The translations under genes and the position numbers were made by a program. A stretch of DNA of 64,000 nt from Rhodococcus koreensis. Its GTDB lineage: Bacteria; Actinomycetota; Actinomycetes; Mycobacteriales; Mycobacteriaceae. The notes below the pieces were generated by a model. It was not told where the DNA came from, did no database searches, and worked only from the letters and a program-made list of their open reading frames with translations. The stretch lies in NCBI RefSeq assembly GCF_900105905.1, contig NZ_FNSV01000005.1, positions 2,294,001 through 2,358,000 of the forward strand. Reading direction: 5' to 3'. The stretch's first letter is position 1; each line of letters begins with the position of its first letter. Shown piece after piece: positions 42,396 through 51,293 of the stretch.

Positions 42396-43235
42396 TCACT
42401 GGGAGAACCTCACCCAGTCCACCAGCATGGTGGCGGGAAAGCGTGTGGACGGCGTGACCGGGCCGGGCCAGTTTCCGCCTACGGCCACATCCAGCAGCAG
42501 GTACGCGGGGGCGTCGAACACCCAGCGTTCCTCGGGTCGGAGATCCGCCGTGGTGACAGTACCGACGATGTTCCCGTCGATCCCCACCGAGATGCGGCCT
42601 GGTGCCTTGATCAGCGCATAGTCGTGGAAACCTGCGCTGAGGTTCGCGCCGATCGAGCCGTCCGTCGAGCGCTCCCAGTGACCGCCGCCGACGGTGGGGC
42701 CGTGTACTCCCGCGTGATATCGCGAACCGTCCCCGATCACTTCGAGGATGTCGATCTCTCCGCAGACGGGCCACCCGACGCTGTTGATGTTGCTTCCCAG
42801 TGTCCAGAACGCCGGATGGATCCCCGGGCCGGACGGCACCTGCATCCGTGCCTCGATCACGCCGTACGTGAAGTCGAATTTTCCACGGGTCACGAGCCGA
42901 GCCGAGGTGAAGCCGCCACCGTTTCTGCGCGCCTCGACGACGAGACGACCGTTGCCGTCGAGTCGCGAATTCTGGCGGGAATCGGTGTACACCTGTTTCT
43001 CGTTGTTGCCCCACCCGCCGCCCCCGAGGTCGTAACCCCAGAACTGTGGACTGGGTGCAGCATTTGCGGGTCCGTCGAATTCGTCGCTGCCGATCACGGT
43101 GTACCCGGGATAGGCGGTCCGGGCACCTCCCGCGACGGGAACGGCCACGGCCACAGCTGGGGTGAGGGATAGCGCGCACAGCGCCACCGAGCACGTCAAC
43201 GCCATGTCGAACATGGCCGAGCGCATCCGCTGCAT
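42396..43235 (-). CDS. Secreted GH16 glycoside hydrolase (first paralogue)
   Basis: 279 residues. Signal peptide MQRMRSAMFDMALTCSVALC..., cleaved near 32-36. GH16 jelly-roll with catalytic E160-I-D162-I-L-E165 (nucleophile, helper Asp, acid/base) and W-G-N-N-E-K-Q-V-Y-T at 75-84. The motif without the bulge residue (ExDxxE) is that of laminarinase/beta-glucanase-like GH16. The three catalytic residues have the same numbers as in the second paralogue at 45393-46229. Likely trims or transfers the cell-surface polysaccharide made by this cluster. Confidence 0.92.
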   Translation of the reverse strand: MQRMRSAMFDMALTCSVALCALSLTPAVAVAVPVAGGARTAYPGYTVIGSDEFDGPANAAPSPQFWGYDLGGGGWGNNEKQVYTDSRQNSRLDGNGRLVVEARRNGGGFTSARLVTRGKFDFTYGVIEARMQVPSGPGIHPAFWTLGSNINSVGWPVCGEIDILEVIGDGSRYHAGVHGPTVGGGHWERSTDGSIGANLSAGFHDYALIKAPGRISVGIDGNIVGTVTTADLRPEERWVFDAPAYLLLDVAVGGNWPGPVTPSTRFPATMLVDWVRFSQ

Positions 43236-43291
43236 GTGCCGATGCTAAGCGCCCGCCTCGACCGTTCGTGACCGAATACGCCAGGTAGCCG

Positions 43292-45400
43292 TTACCTCCG
43301 CGGCCCCGTGTAACGGAAAATGGTGCTGTCGACGTCCTGCGCGGACACGGACCAGTCGGGGCTGGACCGCAATTGGTCCTCGAAGTTGTCGACCGATCCG
43401 TCCGGTAGATAACCGTAGTAGCGGATGGCGGCAGTGCCCTGCGTGTTGAACACGAGATACGTGTCGCCTTCGCGTTCCGCCGCATCCGCGGTGAGCATCT
43501 CGATCTGGCCGCCGTGCGGGAAGCCCTCCAGCAAGGCCGGCGGCAAGGCCAGCAGGGGTTGATCGAAATCCTTGTCGACGACGGCGAACTTGATGTAGTC
43601 GGCGCTGACACGAGTGGGGAGACCCGCGGGATAGAGGGACATGATCGTCGCCGGTGGCTGTTCGTTCGCGAGGATGTCCTCCGCGAACGTCACCTGGGAC
43701 TGATAGCCGACGACCAGCGACCACAGCCCGTAATACCCTTGCAGGCCGGCAAACGTCACGTATGCCAGTCCGCTCGCGAGTCCGACGGGGACGACTGCGC
43801 GGAGCAATCCGGACCGGAACCTGATCGTGAGCGCGTCCACGAGAATCGGTGCGATGAGGATCGCGCAGCCGGGCACGGCGTAGAGGTAGACCCGGAAGAT
43901 CGCCTCACCACCGTAGCTCTGACCCGCCAGCAGGGCGAACGAACTGAACGCCATGACGGTAGCGACCCAGGCGGGACGTTTGCTGCGCCAGAGGAGGATC
44001 GCGCAGACCACGGCGAGCAGGATGATGCCCGCGGACAGGGAACGGCACACGGCAGAGGTGAAGATCTTCCCCAACGTGCCGACCGCGGTCACGTTGCTGG
44101 CGGCGTTGTCGACCGGGTTGAAACCGGACAGCAGCCCGTACGGTGCCACGATGTCCAGCCGCGGCACGAGATAGGCGACGAGGATCGCGAAGTAGGGCAC
44201 GGGAAGCCACCACGGGCGGATCTTCCGCGTCACTGCCAGGGCCGCCGTCACACCGAAAAGCCAGTAGGGGGTCAGCTGGTGGGTGGGTACCAGCGCAGCG
44301 AAGACGAGGATCGACAGGTACGCCGCGGATCGGTGCTCCGTCGACACGACGAGCAGTGCCACCACACCCAGCGCCATGACGAGTGCGATGGCCTGCGGCG
44401 AGAAGTAGTCCTGTCCCACCCAGTTGGCGAGTTCCGCGACCATCGCAGCTGTCAGTGCCACCCGCATGTCGAACCCGAGGAGCCGGGCGATCGCGGCGAT
44501 CACGACCGCCAGCAACACGTGGATCACCGGCGCGAACCAGTGGGCGATGGACATCATGTCTGCCGACGTGATGTCACCGAACCACGCGAATGCGGTGAAG
44601 AAACCCGGCCACTCACCGTAGATGTCGACGCCCTTGGGCGGCAGTGTCTGGAACTGCTGGATGTAGTCGACCACGCCGAGGTGCTTGTACGTCCACCCGT
44701 AGATGGGCACGTCGGTGACGAGTGTCGGGGTGAGCCGTTCCACCACGATCACACCGAGCAGGGCCGTGGCCGCGGTCCCGACCGCCCCCGCGCGGAGCGC
44801 CCAGACGAACGCGCCGAGCATCATCAGCGCGCACACCACCAGGCCGGGCCCGCTTCCGACGAACAACAGGCCGAACTGTGAGTACCCGGTGGTGCCGAGC
44901 CCGGCGAGCACCGCCCCCCAGAGAGCCAGGGCCACGGCGACGAGGATCAGGGGTCGATTGACGCGGGCGGCGTGACCCCAGTGCGACAGACGAAACCACA
45001 CCTGCTGCAGGGTGACCGCGCGAACCGGGTCGGCGCCGGTGTCGTGCCACCGATGCCGCAGCGCGGACGCGACGACGGCCAGGACCATCACCAGCAGCAG
45101 ACCGATGGCGGGCCAGCGGTAGAACCACGCCAGGACGGTGGTGGCGGCGGTCACCACGGACAGCCCGAGGACGGGGACGGCCGCGACGGCTGCGGCGACC
45201 GGTATCCGCAGCCACGTCACGATCGCGAGACCAGGGCCGCTCAGTACGAACACCGTCAGGAGTACGGCGCTGACCGGCGACGGAAGCGGCGCAAGGGATG
45301 TCAGTCCCGCGACCGCCGACGCCAATGCGGCGACGTCGTAGTACCGGGACAGCTCCGGAGCCGTCCTGTTCACGCGCTCCGCAGTGAGGAGATCACTCAT
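43292..45400 (-). CDS. Polytopic membrane protein, GT-C/polymerase-like
   Basis: 702 residues. About 14 hydrophobic helices from 25 to 590 and a soluble C-terminal domain of about 110 residues outside the membrane. A large loop between helices includes Y-G-W-T-Y-K-H-L-G-V-V-D-Y-I-Q and later G-Q-D-Y-F-S-P-Q-A, typical of lipid-linked-sugar glycosyltransferases with GT-C fold. It could polymerise or glycosylate the polysaccharide using polyprenyl-linked donors. It overlaps the second GH16 gene by 8 bp. No close family assigned. Confidence 0.7.
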   Translation of the reverse strand: MSDLLTAERVNRTAPELSRYYDVAALASAVAGLTSLAPLPSPVSAVLLTVFVLSGPGLAIVTWLRIPVAAAVAAVPVLGLSVVTAATTVLAWFYRWPAIGLLLVMVLAVVASALRHRWHDTGADPVRAVTLQQVWFRLSHWGHAARVNRPLILVAVALALWGAVLAGLGTTGYSQFGLLFVGSGPGLVVCALMMLGAFVWALRAGAVGTAATALLGVIVVERLTPTLVTDVPIYGWTYKHLGVVDYIQQFQTLPPKGVDIYGEWPGFFTAFAWFGDITSADMMSIAHWFAPVIHVLLAVVIAAIARLLGFDMRVALTAAMVAELANWVGQDYFSPQAIALVMALGVVALLVVSTEHRSAAYLSILVFAALVPTHQLTPYWLFGVTAALAVTRKIRPWWLPVPYFAILVAYLVPRLDIVAPYGLLSGFNPVDNAASNVTAVGTLGKIFTSAVCRSLSAGIILLAVVCAILLWRSKRPAWVATVMAFSSFALLAGQSYGGEAIFRVYLYAVPGCAILIAPILVDALTIRFRSGLLRAVVPVGLASGLAYVTFAGLQGYYGLWSLVVGYQSQVTFAEDILANEQPPATIMSLYPAGLPTRVSADYIKFAVVDKDFDQPLLALPPALLEGFPHGGQIEMLTADAAEREGDTYLVFNTQGTAAIRYYGYLPDGSVDNFEDQLRSSPDWSVSAQDVDSTIFRYTGPRR

Positions 45401-46229
45401 CGGTCACCTTCACCCAATCGACGAGCATCGTCGCCGGAAACGTCGTGTCGGCTCCGACGTCACCCGGCCACCGTCCGCCGACGGCGACGTTCAGCAACAG
45501 GGAGAACGGTTTGTCGAACACCCACTCCTGCCCCGGGTCCAGATCCGCACGCGAGAACTCGCCCGTCACACCGTCGTCGATGCCGAACGTGATCCGGTCC
45601 GCCGACCGTTCCACCCAGTAGTCGTGAAAACCGTCCGACACGTCGTTGCTGCCTTCGACGTTCAGATACCAGGGTGTGCCGTCCGCGGACGGGCCGTGCA
45701 GCGCACTGTGATAGAACGACGCGTCGTTGATCGTCTCGATCACGTCGATCTCTCCCGACTGCGGCCAGCCCACGCGGTTGACGTCCGTGCCCATCAACCA
45801 GAACGCCGGATGCAGGCCCTGTCCCTTCGGCATCTTGATGCGGGCCTCGGCACGTCCGTACTGGAAGGCGAAGCGGTCGAGGGTGACCAGCCTGGCTGAC
45901 GTGTAGCCCGATCCGTCGCGGCGGGCTTCGATCACGAGGTTGCCCTCGCCGTCGAGCCGGGAATTGGCGGGATCGTCCGTGTAGACCTGCGCCTCGTCGT
46001 TTCCCCAGCCTCCGCCCCCGACCGCGTGGCCCCAGTAGCGGGAGTCGGGTGAGGTTCCGGCGGCCCCGACGAAATCGTCGAACATGAGCACCGACTCGCC
46101 CTTCCCGGATGCCTGCGCGACATCGCTCGACGCATACCACCCGGTGGCGCCGACGCAGGCGAGCGCGAGGAACACCGCAGCCGACGACACTGCACGGGTC
46201 CTGCGTGGACGGTTCAGCTGCCTATGCAC
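45393..46229 (-). CDS. Secreted or membrane-anchored GH16 glycoside hydrolase (second paralogue)
   Basis: 278 residues. Basic N-terminus then one hydrophobic stretch at 14-32, which may be an uncleaved anchor. Catalytic E160-I-D162-V-I-E165 and 'YWGHAVGGGGWGNDEAQVYT' align with the first paralogue at identical positions. The two flank the 702-residue membrane protein, so a duplication within the cluster is likely. Expected on the outer face, acting on beta-glucan-like or related polymer. Confidence 0.92.
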   Translation of the reverse strand: MHRQLNRPRRTRAVSSAAVFLALACVGATGWYASSDVAQASGKGESVLMFDDFVGAAGTSPDSRYWGHAVGGGGWGNDEAQVYTDDPANSRLDGEGNLVIEARRDGSGYTSARLVTLDRFAFQYGRAEARIKMPKGQGLHPAFWLMGTDVNRVGWPQSGEIDVIETINDASFYHSALHGPSADGTPWYLNVEGSNDVSDGFHDYWVERSADRITFGIDDGVTGEFSRADLDPGQEWVFDKPFSLLLNVAVGGRWPGDVGADTTFPATMLVDWVKVTDE

Positions 46230-46893
46230 CGGCTTTGTCTCCGACCCGGACGTCAGCCGAACGCCGAACCGACTGCAGCTGTGTCACGAGGTGGACGCAC
46301 ACGACGAACCCGAGGATCGCCGAGTACGCCGCGACCCGTTCGATACCACCGACGCCGAGACCGAGGTCCCAGGAGTAGGTGAAACAGAAGTACCCCACCA
46401 GACCGATCACCCCCAGCGCGAGGGCGACGTACGTTGCCGGACCCGACCTGTGGGGCCATACGGTGAGCGCCGTCGTCAGTGTGAAGAGACTGCCGAAGAT
46501 GAGGAACAGCGTGGCACCGAGCGAATGCACCTCCCAGTGCGTGTTCGACGGCGCCAGACCGACCACTACTCCGCCGATTCCGGCTACGACGAGGAATACC
46601 ACCGGAACGAGCGGGAGCACCCGCTCGACGCGGTACCAGAGGACGGCGCCGACGACATATGCGACGCCGACCATGACGAACGCCGCGTCCATCAACAGCG
46701 ACGTCCTGCTACACGGCGCCGTGCCGTCGGTGCCGCAGAACGGGACGCCGAGGTCGCTGATGAAGTTGGCGGAATAGCTGTAGTGACCGCGCCAGGTTCC
46801 GGCGACGAGGAATTCGACGACGAAGAACTGCAGCACGGCGACGGTGAGGTACAGCGGAGTTCGCTTCGAAGTCTCCAGGACGTGTGAGGGCAT
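46222..46893 (-). CDS. DUF998 membrane protein
   Basis: 223 residues, six predicted membrane helices. The A-N-F-I-S-D-L-G segment near 42-49 and the 'HSLGATLFLIFGSL' helix fit DUF998, a family of small polytopic proteins of unknown role. A Cys-rich outer loop (C53, C61) could be disulfide-bonded. Overlaps the GH16 gene by 8 bp and lies 2 bp after the acyltransferase gene, so it belongs to the same operon. Confidence 0.82.
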   Translation of the reverse strand: MPSHVLETSKRTPLYLTVAVLQFFVVEFLVAGTWRGHYSYSANFISDLGVPFCGTDGTAPCSRTSLLMDAAFVMVGVAYVVGAVLWYRVERVLPLVPVVFLVVAGIGGVVVGLAPSNTHWEVHSLGATLFLIFGSLFTLTTALTVWPHRSGPATYVALALGVIGLVGYFCFTYSWDLGLGVGGIERVAAYSAILGFVVCVHLVTQLQSVRRSADVRVGDKAGA

Positions 46894-46895
46894 GG

Positions 46896-48137
46896 CTAGA
46901 CAATCCTTCGAGACAGGAGAGACAGTGGATCACACAGGGCGTCCGCAAGTGCGTCGCGGACGAGTTCAGGGTCGAACACGTTGTCGTGCAGGGACGCCGA
47001 CACGTCGAGTTCGGGACCGCGGCGCACCGAGGTGAAGACGATCGACGCCGGATCGGCCGGTTCGCTCAGCGCGGTGACGATCCGCCGGCCGGGCTCGTCG
47101 GTCCAGTCGAGATCGGCCAGCAGCGCCGCCTCGCCCATGTCGGAGTACACGAGTCTCGCCCGGGGTGTCGCCGCGACGTGGGAGGCCGCAGTGTGCGCCG
47201 TGCCGGCACGCACCCGCCTACGGAACTTGGCGATGCTGAGTGCGAGAGAGGCGAGCGGCCTGCCCGACGCGGTGGCCTGCGCGATCGCCGCACTCATCTC
47301 TGCGGCATCACCGGGGTCGGACAGTGCGAATCGCACTCCGGCAGCGAAATTTCCGTTCACCGTCGCACCGTCCGGAAGGTAACGGCGGCAGTCGAAAAGG
47401 ACGTCGACCCTGTCTTCGATCTTCAGGCCACGACTGCGCATCGCCCGCGCGACGGCCGCAAACAGCAATGACGACACCGACGCCCCGGGCAGATCCCGAT
47501 CCCGCCAACGACGGAGTTCCGCGATGGTTCCGGACACTGCGGACGCGACGACCGCAGTGGGCGCTCTGCCCCAGGGTACGACCTCGACGGGACAGGAATC
47601 GTGTGCGGTGGAGGGCCGGGATTCGAGGAGCTGAGCGACACGGGCGGGGGACGACGCGAACGCCCGGGTCAGGGCGCGTGCGAGCGGCAGTGCGCTGTCT
47701 CGCGTCCGGGCCCATTCGGGGACCGGCGTCCCGCTGCGTCCGCCGGCGACAGCACGGACGAGTGACAGTGCGAGCCTTCCGTCACCGAGTCCGTGCGAAA
47801 TGTCGAGGAGGAGAAAGTCACCCGCGACCGCGACGTTCAGCGGGTACACGGATGCACCCGCGCGCGCCAGCCCGGTCAGCAACCGAGGCACGTCCTCCCG
47901 GGTGCACGGCCCCAATTGCTGGACGTTCCCGAGGAAGTCCTGCGGTCGGTGCTCCCACCGGCGTGACTCGGTGGTCGGGACGAGCCCGATCGGAGTGTGA
48001 CGTCCACCGGCGTGCGCGAGCACGGTCAGCGTGTCCCGGATCTCGCCGATGCTGGGCAGGCGGACGGGACCGATTGCGGTGATCATCCGGCTGCCGCTGC
48101 GCATCAGGTCGCGGGAACTCGCTCTATCCGTCGACAT
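46896..48137 (-). CDS. Condensation-domain-superfamily acyltransferase
   Basis: 413 residues with the active-site motif H115-G-L-G-D119-G in L-D-I-S-H-G-L-G-D-G, the HxxxDG signature shared by PapA, WS/DGAT and NRPS condensation domains. A second conserved block near 253-258 is D-C-R-R-Y-L, similar to the D-x-R structural motif of these enzymes. Likely acylates a sugar of the polysaccharide or its lipid carrier from an acyl-CoA. It overlaps the flippase gene by 14 bp. Confidence 0.78.
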   Translation of the reverse strand: MSTDRASSRDLMRSGSRMITAIGPVRLPSIGEIRDTLTVLAHAGGRHTPIGLVPTTESRRWEHRPQDFLGNVQQLGPCTREDVPRLLTGLARAGASVYPLNVAVAGDFLLLDISHGLGDGRLALSLVRAVAGGRSGTPVPEWARTRDSALPLARALTRAFASSPARVAQLLESRPSTAHDSCPVEVVPWGRAPTAVVASAVSGTIAELRRWRDRDLPGASVSSLLFAAVARAMRSRGLKIEDRVDVLFDCRRYLPDGATVNGNFAAGVRFALSDPGDAAEMSAAIAQATASGRPLASLALSIAKFRRRVRAGTAHTAASHVAATPRARLVYSDMGEAALLADLDWTDEPGRRIVTALSEPADPASIVFTSVRRGPELDVSASLHDNVFDPELVRDALADALCDPLSLLSRRIV

Positions 48138-49497
48138 CGGACACCTGCCACATCGGTTTCTGGTTCGCGCTCTTCTTCGCCAGCCACCGCTCCCACTTGG
48201 CGCGGTTCTGGAGTCGGCGGAGCCACGAGATGAGCGGTCCGGCGAGGATCACGGCGGTCAGTGTCTCGGCGACGAGATACGCCCAGCCCACCCCCGCGAC
48301 GCCGACCGACGCGCTGAAGACCAGGCTGCCGACGATGATCACCACCGTGGCCAGGCACTGGGTGACGACGGCGAGGGTGAGCCGCCGGTACACCCGTGCG
48401 AGACCGTCGTAGACGGCGCCGATGACGGCGAGGGGCACGAAGACCGCGGCGAGATGGAGCAGCGGCGTTCCTTCCGCACGGTATTCCGCCCCGATGACTC
48501 CGAGCGCGGGCGGCGCGACGAAGGCCAGCCCGAATCCGCCCACCACCGCGATCACGGCAATGGTGCGGACGAACCGGCGGGACAGGCTGACGATCTTGTC
48601 CGGATGCGCGGCGGCCTCGGCCACGAACGGGCCCACCATGAGGTTCACCATGATGTAGAGGGCGCTGACGATCGACCACGTCACCGCGAAGTAAGCGTTC
48701 GCCGCGGTGCCGACCCGGGTGACAACGATCAGCGGGACGACGAGCGGGGCAATGGCCCCCAGGGCCGAAATGCCGTACGAGGAACCGAAGTACACCCCGA
48801 GTTCCTTGTTGGAAGGCAGCGCGGGTACCTGCCGGTATCGCGGGTCGGACCGGATGCGCAGCCCCATCGACGTCAGCAGAACCACAACGGCGACCGCCGC
48901 GGTGACCCCCCAGGACGCGACGATGGCGAGCGCCGACCCGGACGCCGCGAGCACCACGACCGCCAGCAGTTTGGCCAGCGCGTGGAAGACGTTCTTCGAC
49001 GCCGCCCAGCGGGCCACGCCCAGACCGGAGACGGTCTGGTCCTGCAGCGCGAAGAGCGCGAGGACGACGACGAACACCGGATAGATCGCGATTTCCAAGT
49101 TGTTTTCGAACAGCGTGTCCCGCGGACCGAGGACGATGAGCCCGACAGCCGACACGAAGGCCAGCGTGGCCACGGCGGCGAAACCCTTGACCAGCAACGG
49201 TCCCGCGCGGTGGCCCGCCACCGGCAGGAAGCGCTCGAACATCGAGCCGAGGCTGAGATTCGAGAGCGTCGACAGCATGATCGCCGTCGAGATGAGAGCG
49301 GACGCCACGCCCACCTGATCAGCGGGGAACAACCGCGCAGCCGCGCCCCAGAAGGCGAGGCCGAGGACACCGGTGACGACACTCGACAGCATGAGTGCCA
49401 TCGAGTTGAGCTGCAGATTCCGCCCCGCAGAGCGCGGTGGCTGCTCGGCACGGTGTCTGGCGCGTAGTTGCGACTGCGTCGCTGTCAGGGATCCCAT
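48124..49497 (-). CDS. Wzx-like polysaccharide flippase
   Basis: 457 residues, about 12-14 membrane helices. The N-terminal L-N-S-M-A-L-M-L-S-S-V-V-T-G-V-L-G-L-A-F-W-G-A-A-A-R-L-F-P-A segment is characteristic of the MVF/MATE-like polysaccharide transporters. It should move lipid-linked oligosaccharide units to the outer face. ATG 49497, with the preceding gene ending two bases upstream. Confidence 0.85.
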   Translation of the reverse strand: MGSLTATQSQLRARHRAEQPPRSAGRNLQLNSMALMLSSVVTGVLGLAFWGAAARLFPADQVGVASALISTAIMLSTLSNLSLGSMFERFLPVAGHRAGPLLVKGFAAVATLAFVSAVGLIVLGPRDTLFENNLEIAIYPVFVVVLALFALQDQTVSGLGVARWAASKNVFHALAKLLAVVVLAASGSALAIVASWGVTAAVAVVVLLTSMGLRIRSDPRYRQVPALPSNKELGVYFGSSYGISALGAIAPLVVPLIVVTRVGTAANAYFAVTWSIVSALYIMVNLMVGPFVAEAAAHPDKIVSLSRRFVRTIAVIAVVGGFGLAFVAPPALGVIGAEYRAEGTPLLHLAAVFVPLAVIGAVYDGLARVYRRLTLAVVTQCLATVVIIVGSLVFSASVGVAGVGWAYLVAETLTAVILAGPLISWLRRLQNRAKWERWLAKKSANQKPMWQVSDVDG

Positions 49498-49499
49498 GA

Positions 49500-51293
49500 C
49501 TACCCGACCAACGCCGACCGGGAATCGTCACGGGCGTCGTCGACACGGCCCACGGTCAGTTCACCGAGCGCAGTGGCGAGGACGTCCCGGAGAACCCTGT
49601 CGCGCAGGGCGGTGCTGTACAGCGAGTGGTCACCGGACGGGTAGGTGACCAGACGTCCGTTCCAGCCGGCACCCCGCAGCCGGCGAAGGCTGCGCTCGCC
49701 GTGGTTCTCGACGAACGCCGCGTAATCGACCGGTGAGAGGAGGACGGTAGCGTGCACGCCGCGCTCGTGAAGCGGAGCGAGCATGACTTCCGGCACCTGC
49801 AGCAGCCCGGCCCGGCCCAGCCACAACCAGCCGCGGTAGGGCAACCACACCCGCAGGTATTTCTTCGCCGTCGCCGCGTGCCGGTGGAGCAGCGCGAGCG
49901 CTGCCCCCTTCAGGGACCTCCGGTCGGCGTCCATCGTGGACTGCTTCACGAACGCCTTCCGGGTGATTGTCCAGTCCGCCATGTTGACCAGGACCACTGC
50001 CCGGACGGGGTGCCGGATGGCGGCGTAGCTCGAATTCCATGCCCCCGAGCACATCCCGGCGAGCACAACCGATCCGGGCGGCGCACCGCTGACGGAGATG
50101 ATGTCGACGGCGTCGTCCCGGGATTCGTCCGTGTAGATGGTGGTGCATTCGCCGTGCTGCACCAGACCGGTGTCGCCGGTGCCGCGACGATCGAAGCGGA
50201 CGCTGACGATCCCGTGGGCCGCCAGCTCGCGCGCGGTCTCGGCCCACAGCCGGACCGGTCCCACACGGTGCTCGTTGGCGGTTCCGTGGAAGATCACCGT
50301 CGGTCCCGCAGGGCTGTGCGTCGCACCCTGTTCGGCCGCGACGGACGTACGGATCGTGAAGAGTTCGGCCGCTCCCGCGAACTCCAGTGTCTCGATGACC
50401 TGCCTGCCGTCGACGGTGCGATCCACCACGGCGGTGGGGCGGAGATCGAGTGCGGCACCGGTGTGGTGGTCGCCGAAGGATGCGGACATCCATGCCGCGA
50501 TCCGGTCGATGTCGCCGAACGGGTGCCGGACCACGAAGTCCGCCGGCTCGAGGAATGATTCGTAGTCGTGGACGGTGACGGTCTCGGCGTTCCAGGCGGC
50601 AACGGCCTCACGCGTCGCGACGGAATCGACCTCACTGTCCCGCACCGCCATCAGGACCTTCGCGCCCGACGGCGGGGTCGCGGCACGCAGAGACATCGCC
50701 GACAGGGCCGACGCAGCGGCCGGTGCGAGCACCGCACCGATGAGCGTCACTCGCGGATCGTCCGTGTCCTCGGGACCGACCACCATCTGGTGGAGCGCGG
50801 TCTGCTTGCGCAGGTAGGCGCGGCCACGAACCACAGGATCCCACAAGGCCACGGCCCGCACCGGACCGCACACCGCGGCGACCTGTGCGGCGAGCAGGGC
50901 GCCGACCCGGAGGCCGACCAACCCGATGTCCGTGATGCCGGAGCTGCGCACGTAGTCGACCGCTCTCCGGATGCTGTCGAGCCACCCCGCGACCGCGTCG
51001 GAATCGTCCTGGGCGCCGGACGAGTCGCCGGTGCCGCGGTAGTCGAACCGCAACACCAGCAGCCCTCGAGCGCGTAATTGCTGGGCGAGATACACCATTC
51101 CGCGATACGAGTCGACCTGTTCCTTGCCGATCGGCGGGCAGAGGACGACGGCACCGCGGCAGCGGCCGTCGGCAGGACGATCGACGACGGCGAACAGCGG
51201 TGCGTCGTCCGGTCCGAACCAGGTGGCGAACCGGGTGCCGTCGGCGCGGCCGCCGAGCGGCTCGGTGCCTACGAGATCAGGATGGGCCGTCAT
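49500..51293 (-). CDS. Tandem alpha/beta-hydrolase with Arg and Cys in the nucleophile positions
   Basis: 597 residues built of two alpha/beta-hydrolase domains (1-280 and 300-585). In the first, the elbow that should be GxSxG reads G127-L-R129-V-G131. In the second it is G-M-C415-S-G. The first domain therefore looks inactive, the second may use Cys. Similar domain pairs accompany exosortase/EPS loci. Both have R-F-D-Y/R-R-G-T-G-D segments, a conserved part of the fold. Role in the cluster could be deacylation, thioester transfer or scaffolding. Confidence 0.8.
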   Translation of the reverse strand: MTAHPDLVGTEPLGGRADGTRFATWFGPDDAPLFAVVDRPADGRCRGAVVLCPPIGKEQVDSYRGMVYLAQQLRARGLLVLRFDYRGTGDSSGAQDDSDAVAGWLDSIRRAVDYVRSSGITDIGLVGLRVGALLAAQVAAVCGPVRAVALWDPVVRGRAYLRKQTALHQMVVGPEDTDDPRVTLIGAVLAPAAASALSAMSLRAATPPSGAKVLMAVRDSEVDSVATREAVAAWNAETVTVHDYESFLEPADFVVRHPFGDIDRIAAWMSASFGDHHTGAALDLRPTAVVDRTVDGRQVIETLEFAGAAELFTIRTSVAAEQGATHSPAGPTVIFHGTANEHRVGPVRLWAETARELAAHGIVSVRFDRRGTGDTGLVQHGECTTIYTDESRDDAVDIISVSGAPPGSVVLAGMCSGAWNSSYAAIRHPVRAVVLVNMADWTITRKAFVKQSTMDADRRSLKGAALALLHRHAATAKKYLRVWLPYRGWLWLGRAGLLQVPEVMLAPLHERGVHATVLLSPVDYAAFVENHGERSLRRLRGAGWNGRLVTYPSGDHSLYSTALRDRVLRDVLATALGELTVGRVDDARDDSRSALVG

